From Alkaliphilus flagellatus (GTDB taxonomy: Bacteria; Bacillota; Clostridia; Peptostreptococcales; Natronincolaceae), in the NCBI RefSeq assembly GCF_018919215.1, contig NZ_JAHLQK010000001.1:714430-778429 (forward strand): 64,000 nt of DNA, written 5' to 3'. Positions 36,608 to 45,118 of this stretch are shown piece after piece. The translations under genes were made by a program, and so were the position numbers. Each line of letters starts with the position of its first letter. Within the stretch, counting starts at the first letter, position 1. The notes beneath the pieces are model-generated. The model saw only the letters and a program-made list of their open reading frames with translations. It did not search any database and was not told where the DNA came from.

Positions 36608-36727
36608 AAGTATAATAAAATCTATTTTGATTATAAGTTAAGACCAGGAATTTCTACAACAAGAAATGCTCTATATCTTATTGAAATGATTGGAATAGAA
36701 ATAGATGACATTAATAAAATTCAATAA
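36608..36727 (+). pseudogene. remnant of a MutS-family C-terminus
   Basis: Thirty-nine codons without a start read FDYKLRPGISTTRNALYLIE and then MIGIEIDDINKIQ before a stop. YKLRPGxxTTRNAxxLLxxxGI is the conserved end of MutS-type ATPase domains found in MutS-like proteins of Firmicutes. The rest of the gene is gone, so this is a deletion remnant. Confidence 0.6.
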
Positions 36728-36735
36728 AATTATAA

Positions 36736-36780
36736 AAATCCTCCATCTATACAAAATTATAATATAGCGGAGGATTATTT
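36736..36780 (+). terminator. bidirectional terminator
   Basis: AATCCTCC pairs with GGAGGATT around a large loop, with A-rich 5' and T-rich 3' flanks. It lies at the end of the minus-strand radical-SAM gene. Confidence 0.6.
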
Positions 36781-37682
36781 TATCTTATATTAGTTAATCC
36801 AGCAGTTTTAGCAGCGTCTATTGCATATTGAAATTCTTTTTCAGATATTTGTTTGCTTATTTCTTCATATTCATAGGCTTTATATTCAGGATAATATTGA
36901 GCCATGATATTGATGTAGGTTTTAGTAGAAAGTTCATCAGCAATAAATTTCATAATTTTTTCAGTCCCAGCAAGATTTTGAGGCATTACTAAATGACGAA
37001 TGAGTAAGCCTTTATAGGCAATGTTATTTTCATTAGTTTTCAAATCACCTACTTGACGATACATTTCCTTTACAGCGTTCTTTGCGATGGTATAATACTG
37101 CTTTACCTTTAAATACTTTTCTGCTATAGTATCATCAGAAAATTTTATATCTGGCATATAGATATCAACAATTCCATCTAATAATCTTAAGGTATCAGTT
37201 AAGTCATATCCATTAGTATTATATACAATGGGAATAGATAAACCTTGCTTAGCGGCTATATAAATAGCTTCTACAATTTGAGGAACTATGTGTCCTGGTG
37301 ATACCAGGTTAATGTTATGACATCCATAATCTTGTAAATCTAGCATTAAATTAGCCAACTTATTAGGAGTTATTTCTTCACCTTCGCCACAATGGCTAAT
37401 TTCATAGTTTTGACAAAAAACACATTTTAAGTTGCAGTGTGAGAAAAAAATAGTCCCTGAACCATAACGACCAACTAATTCCTCCTCTTCTCCGAAATGG
37501 GGTTCAGCTCCAGAAACTACTACGTTATCTAAAGTTCTACAAAACCCTCTTTCACCATCTAATCTATTTACCTTACATTGATGAGGACATAAAACACAAT
37601 TTTCTAGCATTTTCTTCAAAGTACTTACTCTACTTTGCAATTCTCCATTTTCTAATAAAGATAAATAACCTGGTTTTAGCAT
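36780..37682 (-). CDS. radical-SAM protein, PflX/PflA-like (COG1313)
   Basis: A 300-aa radical-SAM protein of the COG1313 group, related to pyruvate formate-lyase activases but of unknown target. It has an N-terminal zinc/Fe-S site (CVLCPHQCKVNR and GFCRT), the radical-SAM motif CNLKCVFCQN, and NLVSPGHIVPQIVEAI and YNTNGYDLTDTLRLLDG. The ATG at 37682 has an AAGAGGG upstream; a longer frame to 37727 lacks an RBS. It is alone on the minus strand with no glycyl-radical partner beside it. Confidence 0.8.
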   Translation of the reverse strand: MLKPGYLSLLENGELQSRVSTLKKMLENCVLCPHQCKVNRLDGERGFCRTLDNVVVSGAEPHFGEEEELVGRYGSGTIFFSHCNLKCVFCQNYEISHCGEGEEITPNKLANLMLDLQDYGCHNINLVSPGHIVPQIVEAIYIAAKQGLSIPIVYNTNGYDLTDTLRLLDGIVDIYMPDIKFSDDTIAEKYLKVKQYYTIAKNAVKEMYRQVGDLKTNENNIAYKGLLIRHLVMPQNLAGTEKIMKFIADELSTKTYINIMAQYYPEYKAYEYEEISKQISEKEFQYAIDAAKTAGLTNIR

Positions 37683-37863
37683 TTTGACCCTCTTTTCTTC
37701 TTGTATTATATAACTATTATGTACCATAGTGAGCTATATCATAAGGAATTTTATATATTTGTACATGATTATTTTCATTGAAAATGCTAGAATAAAAAGT
37801 ATAGAATTTAAATAGTTTTCTGACATATATGGATTTATGCTAGATATAAAAAGGAGAGATGGC

Positions 37864-39225
37864 ATGAATGAAATAGATTTATTTTTAAACCTATCAGATC
37901 AAATAAAAGCAGAGAGAAACGCCTCTAAAATTCATTTTGATTGTATAGTAGTAGATGCACATAATGACACAATGATGAAAGTAGTTGATCCGCAAACTGG
38001 ATTACCTAAAATAAATATAGGAGAAGATACAAATTTTCAAATCGATATATCAAAAGCTCAAGTGGGAGGACTTGATGTTGCATATTTTGCAGCTTTTTCA
38101 GACTATGAAGGTTCTGATGATACCTCAACTATAAAAGCTAATAGCAAAGTGCTAGCAATACTAAATGCTTTGTATTGGACTGTAAAAAACAACTCTGACA
38201 CCATAACCATAGCAACATCTGTTAGAGAAATTAAGGAAGCTGTATTTGATAGAAAAATAGTTGCAGTGCCTACGATTGAGGGAGCATATGCACTGGAAGA
38301 AAGGAATGCAATAGAATTATTAAATCAATACTATGATTTAGGAGTTCGAGCTGTTGGTTATGTATGGAATTCTCCAAATGCTTTAGGAGCAGGAACGACT
38401 GGTCAGATTGATATGGGATTAACGGAACTTGGTTATGAAGTTACTAAGGAAATGAATAGATTAGGAATTATTATTGATGTATCTCATATGAATGAAAAGA
38501 CCTTCTGGGATGTTATAAAGGCCTCTGAAGCTCCAATTATTGCAAGTCATTCTTGTGTTTATAGCTTAAGAAATCATGTTCGAAATCTGACAGATGAACA
38601 AATTATTGCTCTGGCAGGTATTGGAGGAGTTATAAATCTTAATTATTGGCGTGAAATATTAGGAGATACTAAAGATGGCATAGATATTAAAAAATTAATT
38701 GATCACATAGATTATGTAGTAGGTCTAGTAGGTATAGATTATGTTGGATTAGGATCTGATTTTGATGGAGCAACTATGCCTGATGATATTCAAAGTGCTG
38801 AAGATCTTCCTAATATTACATTAGAACTTGTTAAAAGAGGATATTCTAAATCTGATATTGAAAAAATACTTGGATTAAATAATCTTAGGGTTATGGAAGA
38901 AGTTCAAAAAATAGCAGAAAAGTCTTTATCCAATGTTGATCGATTAGTTATTACTTCATATATTGAAATGGGCGAGATTATTCAGGATGCAACACCACTA
39001 TTTACTGCACAGGTTAAGAAGAAAGATAGCTATGCCGATGAATTAAGCTTTAGGGTAATTGTTGATGGTATCGCTTATGAACCTGAGTTTAATGGAAAAA
39101 CAGGAGTGCTATCTTTACAATTGAAGGAATCACTTCTTGCAGCGAATTTTCATGTTGTAACCTTTGAAGGTAAAAGCACTTCAGGTAAAATCACTCGTGA
39201 AACAAGAATATTTTATGTTCAATAA
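37864..39225 (+). CDS. membrane dipeptidase family protein (peptidase M19)
   Basis: A 453-aa zinc dipeptidase of the renal-dipeptidase family, which cleaves dipeptides, often with D-residues. Zinc ligands are visible in VVDAHNDTMMK, EGAYALEERN, DVSHMNEKTFWDV and SHSCVYSLRNHVRNL; GLGSDFDGATMPDD closes the barrel. After the catalytic domain, about residue 355, there is an extra C-terminal beta-rich region of about 95 residues. ATG 37864 follows AAAAGGAGAG. In an amino-acid-fermenting organism it may supply amino acids from peptides. Confidence 0.87.
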   Translation: MNEIDLFLNLSDQIKAERNASKIHFDCIVVDAHNDTMMKVVDPQTGLPKINIGEDTNFQIDISKAQVGGLDVAYFAAFSDYEGSDDTSTIKANSKVLAILNALYWTVKNNSDTITIATSVREIKEAVFDRKIVAVPTIEGAYALEERNAIELLNQYYDLGVRAVGYVWNSPNALGAGTTGQIDMGLTELGYEVTKEMNRLGIIIDVSHMNEKTFWDVIKASEAPIIASHSCVYSLRNHVRNLTDEQIIALAGIGGVINLNYWREILGDTKDGIDIKKLIDHIDYVVGLVGIDYVGLGSDFDGATMPDDIQSAEDLPNITLELVKRGYSKSDIEKILGLNNLRVMEEVQKIAEKSLSNVDRLVITSYIEMGEIIQDATPLFTAQVKKKDSYADELSFRVIVDGIAYEPEFNGKTGVLSLQLKESLLAANFHVVTFEGKSTSGKITRETRIFYVQ

Positions 39226-39452
39226 AGCTTAGAGGATAATTTATCTCTATAAATAATATAAAAATATTGGATTAGATAATAAAGAAACAGAGCTAAGCAT
39301 GAAAATAAAACTTATACAAGTAAATATGTGCCAGAGAAATTTATCGAGGAAGTGATTCAGGCAGATACATGAATTCCTCCTAAGATAAGAGCTATCTAAG
39401 GAGAGTAGACGAACATTATGTAAAATTACTTGAAATGAACAGGAGGTATACT
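39226..39452 (+). other. intergenic stretch with no clear gene
   Basis: A 27-codon open piece (about 39290-39372, containing KYVPEKFIEEVIQAD) has coding-like composition but no start or family match. A short inverted repeat (CCTAAGATAAGAGCTATCTAAGG region, near 39379-39400) could be a remnant terminator. Nothing else is supported. Confidence 0.3.
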
Positions 39453-40367
39453 ATGAATGAAATAATTATTAGGAATCTAAGCGAAGAGTTAATGGAAGAA
39501 ACGGTGAAATTTATTTCGTCATGTCAGAGTGTTGATGAGAGTTTTATAGCATGGCTAGGCTATTCACCAGAAGAAATCAAATCACAGCTAATGGACTTAA
39601 CTCCATCGTTCAAAGAAAGATGTTTGATCGCCATAGATAGGGGTGCAGTCTGCGGTTTTTTAGGAATTTATGTGTCGGAAGAACAGTCTACTCTCAGATT
39701 GTTAGGACCGTACGTTTCCATGAAAAACAGCTGGACTGAGATTGCTGTAAATCTATTATCTGCTCTTAAGGAAAAAATACCAGCACATATTAAAATGGCA
39801 AAAGTAGCTTTTTATGATGCAAATGTGAACTGCAAACGGATGTATGAAACAAACTACTTTACTTTATATAATGCAGAAAAGACTTTAATTCTGAACAATA
39901 AAAGTTTGATTAGTCCATTGAAATTGATTAATCAGAAGATAAATATTCGTTATTACCAATCAGGTGATTTTAACGACTTTATTAGGATCCATCCTACAAC
40001 CGCCTATTTTACAGGATCAGAGGTGGTCAGTAGGTTAAACCCTTATAATCAGTTGATTGTAGCTAAGTTGGACAATCGAGTAATTGGATATGTTTATTTT
40101 GAAATGCTTGTATCGGATGGATATGCTGAAATCTGCTTTGTAAATGTTTCTCCTGAATTTAGAAGTAGAGGGATAGGGTCAGTATTAATAAACCAAGTGA
40201 TAACCGAAGTCTTTAAATATAATTGGGTTAAACATATTCAGATATCTGTTCGTGTAAACAACGAAGCAGCAGAGCGGCTATATACTCGAATAGGTTTTAA
40301 AGAAAAAAACGTGATAATTGCCCTACAAAGGGATTTGAATGTATGCCCTTTGGGCGAATTCATATAA
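39453..40367 (+). CDS. tandem GNAT-family N-acetyltransferase
   Basis: A 304-aa protein with two GNAT-fold halves. The N-terminal half is degenerate; the C-terminal half has the acetyl-CoA loop in FVNVSPEFRSRGIGSVLINQVI and the conserved NNEAAERLYTRIGFKEKN. ATG 39453 follows an AACAGGAGG site. Tandem GNATs of this kind include mycothiol synthase-like enzymes and resistance acetyltransferases, but no substrate can be assigned. Confidence 0.78.
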   Translation: MNEIIIRNLSEELMEETVKFISSCQSVDESFIAWLGYSPEEIKSQLMDLTPSFKERCLIAIDRGAVCGFLGIYVSEEQSTLRLLGPYVSMKNSWTEIAVNLLSALKEKIPAHIKMAKVAFYDANVNCKRMYETNYFTLYNAEKTLILNNKSLISPLKLINQKINIRYYQSGDFNDFIRIHPTTAYFTGSEVVSRLNPYNQLIVAKLDNRVIGYVYFEMLVSDGYAEICFVNVSPEFRSRGIGSVLINQVITEVFKYNWVKHIQISVRVNNEAAERLYTRIGFKEKNVIIALQRDLNVCPLGEFI

Positions 40368-40406
40368 CGTGGCATTTACGAAACTTGTCAAGAAGGATGG
40401 GATGAA

Positions 40407-40583
40407 ATGTCTAATATTAATGGAGAATATAGTGCATTAGATGAAGTAATGTATTACTATCATTATAATTTTTATGCATATTATTTTCTATTATCAATAG
40501 TTTTGATAAATTGCATCAAAGTTATTATGGATTATATACATATAGTAGAAGTAAAAAGATTAGAGCAATGGAACAGCATATAA
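40407..40583 (+). CDS. small ORF of unknown function
   Basis: A 58-codon ORF after AAGAAGGATGGG encodes a tyrosine-rich peptide starting MSNINGEYSALDEVMYYY, with a hydrophobic middle (YYFLLSIVLINCI) that could span the membrane once. The frame is open upstream as well, so it may be the end of a decayed gene. No family is recognised. The remaining 140 bp to the next gene hold nothing clear. Confidence 0.3.
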   Translation: MSNINGEYSALDEVMYYYHYNFYAYYFLLSIVLINCIKVIMDYIHIVEVKRLEQWNSI

Positions 40584-40723
40584 CAGTAGCTTAGCGAACA
40601 TCAGAATCTAAATATATACAGGAAAAGTCCGACATCGCTAAGCCTCAGAATGTTATAAGATATATCCACTATCAAAGTATTAATTTGGGGTTTATTAAAG
40701 AAATATTAGAACAAGGTGATAAG

Positions 40724-41470
40724 ATGCAACCGATGAAAATATTAGGTATTATAGTTGAAAGGTATAAAAAAGTACTAGATAAAAATATTGTCGGCATATA
40801 TCTGCATGGCTCATTAGCCATGAGATGTTATACAAATACAAGTGATATAGACTTCCTTGTTGTAGTAAGAGAGCCTATTAATATCAGAGCAAAGAGAGAA
40901 CTTATTGAAGCAATAATACACTTAAACAATTTGCCCAAGAAAGGCATTGAAATGAGTATTATTTTAGAAAAATACGCAAGAAAATTTGTTTATCCTACAC
41001 CATTTGAATTACACTATTCAGACTCTTATAAGGATAGGTATTTATCTGATAGTAACTATATTTGTGCAGGTGCAGACAGAGATTTAGCAGCTCATTTAAC
41101 AATAGTTAAACATAGAGGAATTTGTTTATATGGTAAAGAAATTAAAGAGATATTTGGTGATATACCTAGAAGAGATTATATAGATTCAATAGTTTATGAT
41201 ATAGAAAATGCAAAGGAAAAAATAACAGAAAATCCCATTTATATTACTTTAAATCTATGTCGAGTACTATATTATCTTAAGGAAAATGTTGTATGTTCAA
41301 AACTTGAAGGTGGGAATTGGGGGAAAGAAATAGTGCCACAACAATATAGAAAAATTGTAGAGGATGCTGTGAAAGTATATATGAACGAATTAGATGAAAT
41401 GAACTATAACAAATTTAGATTACTTGAATATGCAGATTATATGTTAAAAGAGATAAACATATTCAAATAG
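40724..41470 (+). CDS. AadA-like aminoglycoside nucleotidyltransferase (DUF4111)
   Basis: A 248-aa protein with an N-terminal nucleotidyltransferase domain, GIYLHGSLAMRCYTNTSDIDFLVVV, where GS and the DxD metal ligands match ANT(3'')/ANT(9) enzymes, and a C-terminal helical DUF4111 domain (ITLNLCRVLYYLKENVVCSK...GGNWG). Such enzymes adenylylate streptomycin or spectinomycin. Substrate choice cannot be read from the sequence. ATG 40724 follows AAGGTGAT; an in-frame TTG at 40685 is less likely. Confidence 0.75.
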   Translation: MQPMKILGIIVERYKKVLDKNIVGIYLHGSLAMRCYTNTSDIDFLVVVREPINIRAKRELIEAIIHLNNLPKKGIEMSIILEKYARKFVYPTPFELHYSDSYKDRYLSDSNYICAGADRDLAAHLTIVKHRGICLYGKEIKEIFGDIPRRDYIDSIVYDIENAKEKITENPIYITLNLCRVLYYLKENVVCSKLEGGNWGKEIVPQQYRKIVEDAVKVYMNELDEMNYNKFRLLEYADYMLKEINIFK

Positions 41471-41616
41471 GAATTGTACACCGCTATAGAAAGGTATTTC
41501 GGTTATTGTGGATACATCTTATAACACAGCATGGACGTTCGTGCTATTGTAATTCACCTGATTTAAAAGCTTGGTAATAATCTAAAAACAAAAAACCTAA
41601 AGGGGGGCTTCTATAA

Positions 41617-42180
41617 ATGATAGACAATAATAATTTGAACTTTCCTGAAATAGAAACAGATAGATTAATATTAAAAGAAATTGAAGTTGAAAATGCGACA
41701 TCTATTTTAAATATATTTTCTAATGAAGAAATTATGAAGTATTATGGTCGATTTCCAATGAAGTCTATTAAAGAAGCTGAAAACTTAATTACAACGTTTA
41801 ATGAGAATTTTAAAAACAATAATGGAATAAGATGGGGAATTTTACTTAAAAAAGAGAATAAAATCATAGGAACTTGTGGTTATCATAACTGGAATAAAAG
41901 GCATTCGAGAGCAGAAATAGGCTATGAATTATCTATGGACTCATGGGGAAAAGGGTACATTAAAGAAGTTTTAAAAGTAATCATAGACTATGGTTATGAA
42001 GTTATGAATTTAAATAGGATTGAAGCAGTAGTATATCCTGAAAATAAAGCTTCAATAAAAAGCTTAATAAATCAAGGATTTAAAAAAGAAGGATTACTAG
42101 AAGAGTATGCCTTTTTTAGAGATGTTTATCAAGATTTAATAATGTTTTCCCTATTAAAGAAAAACTGGATAAAGAAATAA
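41617..42180 (+). CDS. RimJ/RimL-type GNAT N-acetyltransferase
   Basis: A 187-aa GNAT of the ribosomal-protein-alanine acetyltransferase group. It starts FPEIETDRLILKEIEVENA, has GYHNWNKRHSRAEIGYELSMDSWGKGYIKEVL for acetyl-CoA, and ends with NRIEAVVYPENKASIKSLINQGFKKEG. ATG 41617 follows AAAGGGGGG. Proteins of this layout acetylate many small molecules and peptides, and the substrate is unknown. Confidence 0.82.
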   Translation: MIDNNNLNFPEIETDRLILKEIEVENATSILNIFSNEEIMKYYGRFPMKSIKEAENLITTFNENFKNNNGIRWGILLKKENKIIGTCGYHNWNKRHSRAEIGYELSMDSWGKGYIKEVLKVIIDYGYEVMNLNRIEAVVYPENKASIKSLINQGFKKEGLLEEYAFFRDVYQDLIMFSLLKKNWIKK

Positions 42181-42240
42181 TAGTTTTAAAACTTAGAGTA
42201 TGAAGGGACTTAACCTAACGGAAGATTAACGATGCGGTAG

Positions 42241-42348
42241 TTACAAGATGCGTGTTTTGATAGTAGAGTAGGAAAATTTGCAGATGTGGTATACATGGAT
42301 TTGCTGAAATATGAATGGGATGGTACTAAGCAGAGCATACAGTTTTAG
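42241..42348 (+). pseudogene. possible GNAT C-terminal remnant
   Basis: Thirty-five codons without a start read LQDACFDSRVGKFADVVYMD then LLKYEWDGTKQ before a stop. VVYMDLLK-EW resembles the last strand of GNAT acetyltransferases. Assignment is tentative. Confidence 0.35.
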
Positions 42349-42393
42349 CAGCACTACATCTAATAAGGGTTTGAAATAACTCATAATACTTCG

Positions 42394-42418
42394 AGGTTGG
42401 CAGAGCCAACCTTTTTTA
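42394..42418 (+). terminator. terminator
   Basis: AGGTTGGC pairs with GCCAACCT around AGA and is followed by TTTTTT. It ends the accessory stretch. The next 350 bp before hydC is very AT-rich and contains only the promoter described below. Confidence 0.9.
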
Positions 42419-42537
42419 TTTTATATTAAAATAAACAAGTGAAATATTATTAAATAAAAAACAAAGTAAATATAATAATATCCAATAAGAAATATACTCC
42501 TATAGAAAAACTTTGTTAAAAAAAACACAAAAAAATA

Positions 42538-42565
42538 TTGACTAAGGACATATTTTTGATAAAAT
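42538..42565 (+). promoter_or_regulatory. candidate promoter of the hyd operon
   Basis: TTGACT (42538-42543) and TAAAAT (42560-42565) are 16 bp apart, about 200 bp before hydC. The leader between them and the gene is AT-rich and holds no obvious hairpin. Confidence 0.45.
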
Positions 42566-42766
42566 TACATTAAGGAGATTAAATAAAATATTAAGTGCAC
42601 TAAGGTATAAATGTTTTGCAATTTTAATTATTCTGAATATTTGTACGTTTGCGCCATAATACATAGTTAAAAGCTAAATAGAGTTATTAAAATTTATATG
42701 CAAATTACTATGCAAACAATTGTTAAAAAAATAACAAAAACAATAAAAATACTTAGGGGGTAATTT

Positions 42767-43243
42767 ATGCTTACTGTAGAAATGCAAGACACAATTGATG
42801 AGGTTGTAGCGAAGTATGGTAATAATCAATCTTCTATAATTACTATTTTGCAAGAAATTCAAGGAAAGTATAGGTATTTACCAGAGGCAGTGTTGGAATA
42901 CATAGCTAACAAGATGGATATGAGTTCATCCAAAATATTCGGCATTGCAACATTTTATGAGAATTTTTCCTTAAAACAAAAAGGAAAATATATCATTAAA
43001 ATTTGTGATGGTACTGCTTGCCATGTTAGAAAATCCATACCTGTACTCAATACTCTGCAGAAAGAATTATTCCTTAGTAATGAAAAGCATACTACTGATG
43101 ATTTGATGTTTACTGTTGAAACCGTATCATGCCTTGGAGCATGCGGACTTGCACCGGTAATTACTATAAATGATAAGGTTTATGGAAAGATGACCCCTGA
43201 ATCTATACTCGAACTCTTAAATAAATTAAGGGAGGAAGCATAG
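42767..43243 (+). CDS. hydC: electron-bifurcating [FeFe]-hydrogenase gamma subunit, NuoE-like
   Basis: A 158-aa thioredoxin-like 2Fe-2S protein with the four cluster cysteines in CDGTACHVRKS and SCLGACGLAP. The N-terminal helical part (ILQEIQGKYRYLPEAVLEYIA) is NuoE-like. It links NADH-side and hydrogenase-side electron flow in the HydABC complex. ATG 42767 follows TTAGGGGGT. It is the first gene of a contiguous hydCBA-EGF operon; hydB starts directly after its stop codon. Confidence 0.93.
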   Translation: MLTVEMQDTIDEVVAKYGNNQSSIITILQEIQGKYRYLPEAVLEYIANKMDMSSSKIFGIATFYENFSLKQKGKYIIKICDGTACHVRKSIPVLNTLQKELFLSNEKHTTDDLMFTVETVSCLGACGLAPVITINDKVYGKMTPESILELLNKLREEA

Positions 43244-45115
43244 ATGAAAATTAATAGTATTAAAGAACTCATAGATACTTCTCAAAAATTTAAGGATTCT
43301 TTAGATAAGCAATACAAGCAAGTACTGGTTTGTGGTGGAACAGGCTGTGTAGCAGGAGGGTCTTTAGAAATTTATGATGAGATAAAGAGATTAATAGAAG
43401 AAAAAGGTTTATTGGCAAAGATAGAACTATATGAAGAAGATAAAGGGATAGGAATTAAAAAAAGCGGCTGCCATGGATTTTGTGAGGCAGGTCCACTAGT
43501 TAGAATCGAACCGGATAAGTTTCTATATTTAAAGGTTAAGGTAGAAGACTGTGAAGAGATTGTAAATACTACTTTAATAGAAGGAAAACCAGTTGAAAGA
43601 CTTATGTATAATGTGGGAGATAAAATTTACCCCGTGCAAGAAGAAATACCTTTCTACAAGAGTCAAACTAGGGTTGTATTAGAGCATTGCGGACATATAG
43701 ATGCTGAATCGATTCAAGAATATATAGCATATGGTGGATATCAAGCTCTGGCTAGGGCTATTGATAAAATGACCCCTGCTGAAGTTTGTAAGGAAATATC
43801 TGATGCAAACCTTAGAGGAAGGGGAGGCGGAGGATATCCTGCTGGTAAGAAGTGGTCTCAAGTTCTTTCTTATTCTAGTGATATTAAGTATATAATATGC
43901 AATGGTGATGAGGGAGATCCTGGTGCATTTATGGATAGATCCCTTATGGAAGGGGATCCTCATAATATAATTGAGGGCATGACTATTGCTGCCTATGGAA
44001 CTGGAGCTTCTGAAGGTTATATCTATGTTAGAGCTGAATATCCATTGGCAGTAGCAAGGCTTAATAGGGCTATAGAGCAAGCAAGAGAAATTGGTCTGCT
44101 AGGTAAAAATATTTTAGGTACAGGTCTGAATTTTGACCTTCATGTAAATCAAGGTGCTGGAGCCTTCGTGTGTGGCGAGGGCAGTGCACTTATTGCTTCA
44201 ATTGAAGGTGAAAGAGGAATGCCTAGAGTAAAGGCAAAGAGAACTGTGGAAGAAGGATTATGGAGAAAGCCTACTGTTTTAAATAATGTTGAAACCTTTG
44301 CCAATGTTAGACATATAATCATGAATGGTGCCAACTGGTACAAATCCTATGGTACAAAGGGTAGTCCAGGCACAAAGGCATTTGCATTAACTGGCAATGT
44401 AAATAATACTGGACTTATTGAAGTTCCAATGGGTACAACACTGAGAAAAATAATTTTTGATATAGGTGGAGGAATTAAGGATAATAAGAAGTTTAAAGCT
44501 GTGCAAATAGGAGGACCGTCTGGTGGCTGCTTAACACAAGAACATTTAGATTTGCCACTGGACTTTGATTCATTAATAGATGTAGGTGCTATGATAGGCT
44601 CTGGCGGAATGGTAATAATGGATGAAGACACATGTATGGTAGAAGTAGCTAGGTTCTTTATGAACTTTACTCAAAATGAATCCTGTGGTAAATGTGTTCC
44701 GTGTAGGGAAGGTACTAAGATAATGCTTAATACACTTGAGAAAATTGTATCAGGCAAGGGAACAGTTGAAGACTTAGATTTACTGGAAGAGCTCGCAAAT
44801 ACAATAACTAATACTGCACTTTGTGGACTTGGTAAGACAGCTGCAAACCCTGTGGTTAGTTCATTAAAATATTTTAGAGATGAATATTTAACCCATGTAG
44901 TAGATAAAAGGTGTCTTACAAGGACTTGTCAAAGCCTAAAGATAATAGAGATTAGTCCTGAGCTTTGCAGAGGATGTAGCAAATGCAGCAGAATTTGTCC
45001 TGTAAATGCAATTGATGGGAAGATAAAGGAATTATATGAAATTGATCAAGATAAATGTATTAAATGCGGCGCTTGTATAAAATCCTGCACATTTGCAGCC
45101 ATAAGGGAGGCTTAA
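43244..45115 (+). CDS. hydB: electron-bifurcating [FeFe]-hydrogenase beta subunit, NuoF-like
   Basis: The 623-aa flavoprotein subunit of the trimeric hydrogenase. Order of domains: N-terminal 2Fe-2S thioredoxin-like region (CGGTGCVAGGS), FMN/NADH-binding core (GRGGGGYPAGKKWSQV and NGDEGDPGAFMDR), 4Fe-4S site (SCGKCVPCREGT), and a C-terminal two-cluster ferredoxin domain (CRGCSKCSRICPVNAI, CIKCGACIKSC). It oxidises NADH or takes electrons from reduced ferredoxin, and is the likely site of flavin-based bifurcation. It abuts hydC and is 3 bp before hydA. Confidence 0.95.
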   Translation: MKINSIKELIDTSQKFKDSLDKQYKQVLVCGGTGCVAGGSLEIYDEIKRLIEEKGLLAKIELYEEDKGIGIKKSGCHGFCEAGPLVRIEPDKFLYLKVKVEDCEEIVNTTLIEGKPVERLMYNVGDKIYPVQEEIPFYKSQTRVVLEHCGHIDAESIQEYIAYGGYQALARAIDKMTPAEVCKEISDANLRGRGGGGYPAGKKWSQVLSYSSDIKYIICNGDEGDPGAFMDRSLMEGDPHNIIEGMTIAAYGTGASEGYIYVRAEYPLAVARLNRAIEQAREIGLLGKNILGTGLNFDLHVNQGAGAFVCGEGSALIASIEGERGMPRVKAKRTVEEGLWRKPTVLNNVETFANVRHIIMNGANWYKSYGTKGSPGTKAFALTGNVNNTGLIEVPMGTTLRKIIFDIGGGIKDNKKFKAVQIGGPSGGCLTQEHLDLPLDFDSLIDVGAMIGSGGMVIMDEDTCMVEVARFFMNFTQNESCGKCVPCREGTKIMLNTLEKIVSGKGTVEDLDLLEELANTITNTALCGLGKTAANPVVSSLKYFRDEYLTHVVDKRCLTRTCQSLKIIEISPELCRGCSKCSRICPVNAIDGKIKELYEIDQDKCIKCGACIKSCTFAAIREA

Positions 45116-45118
45116 GCT

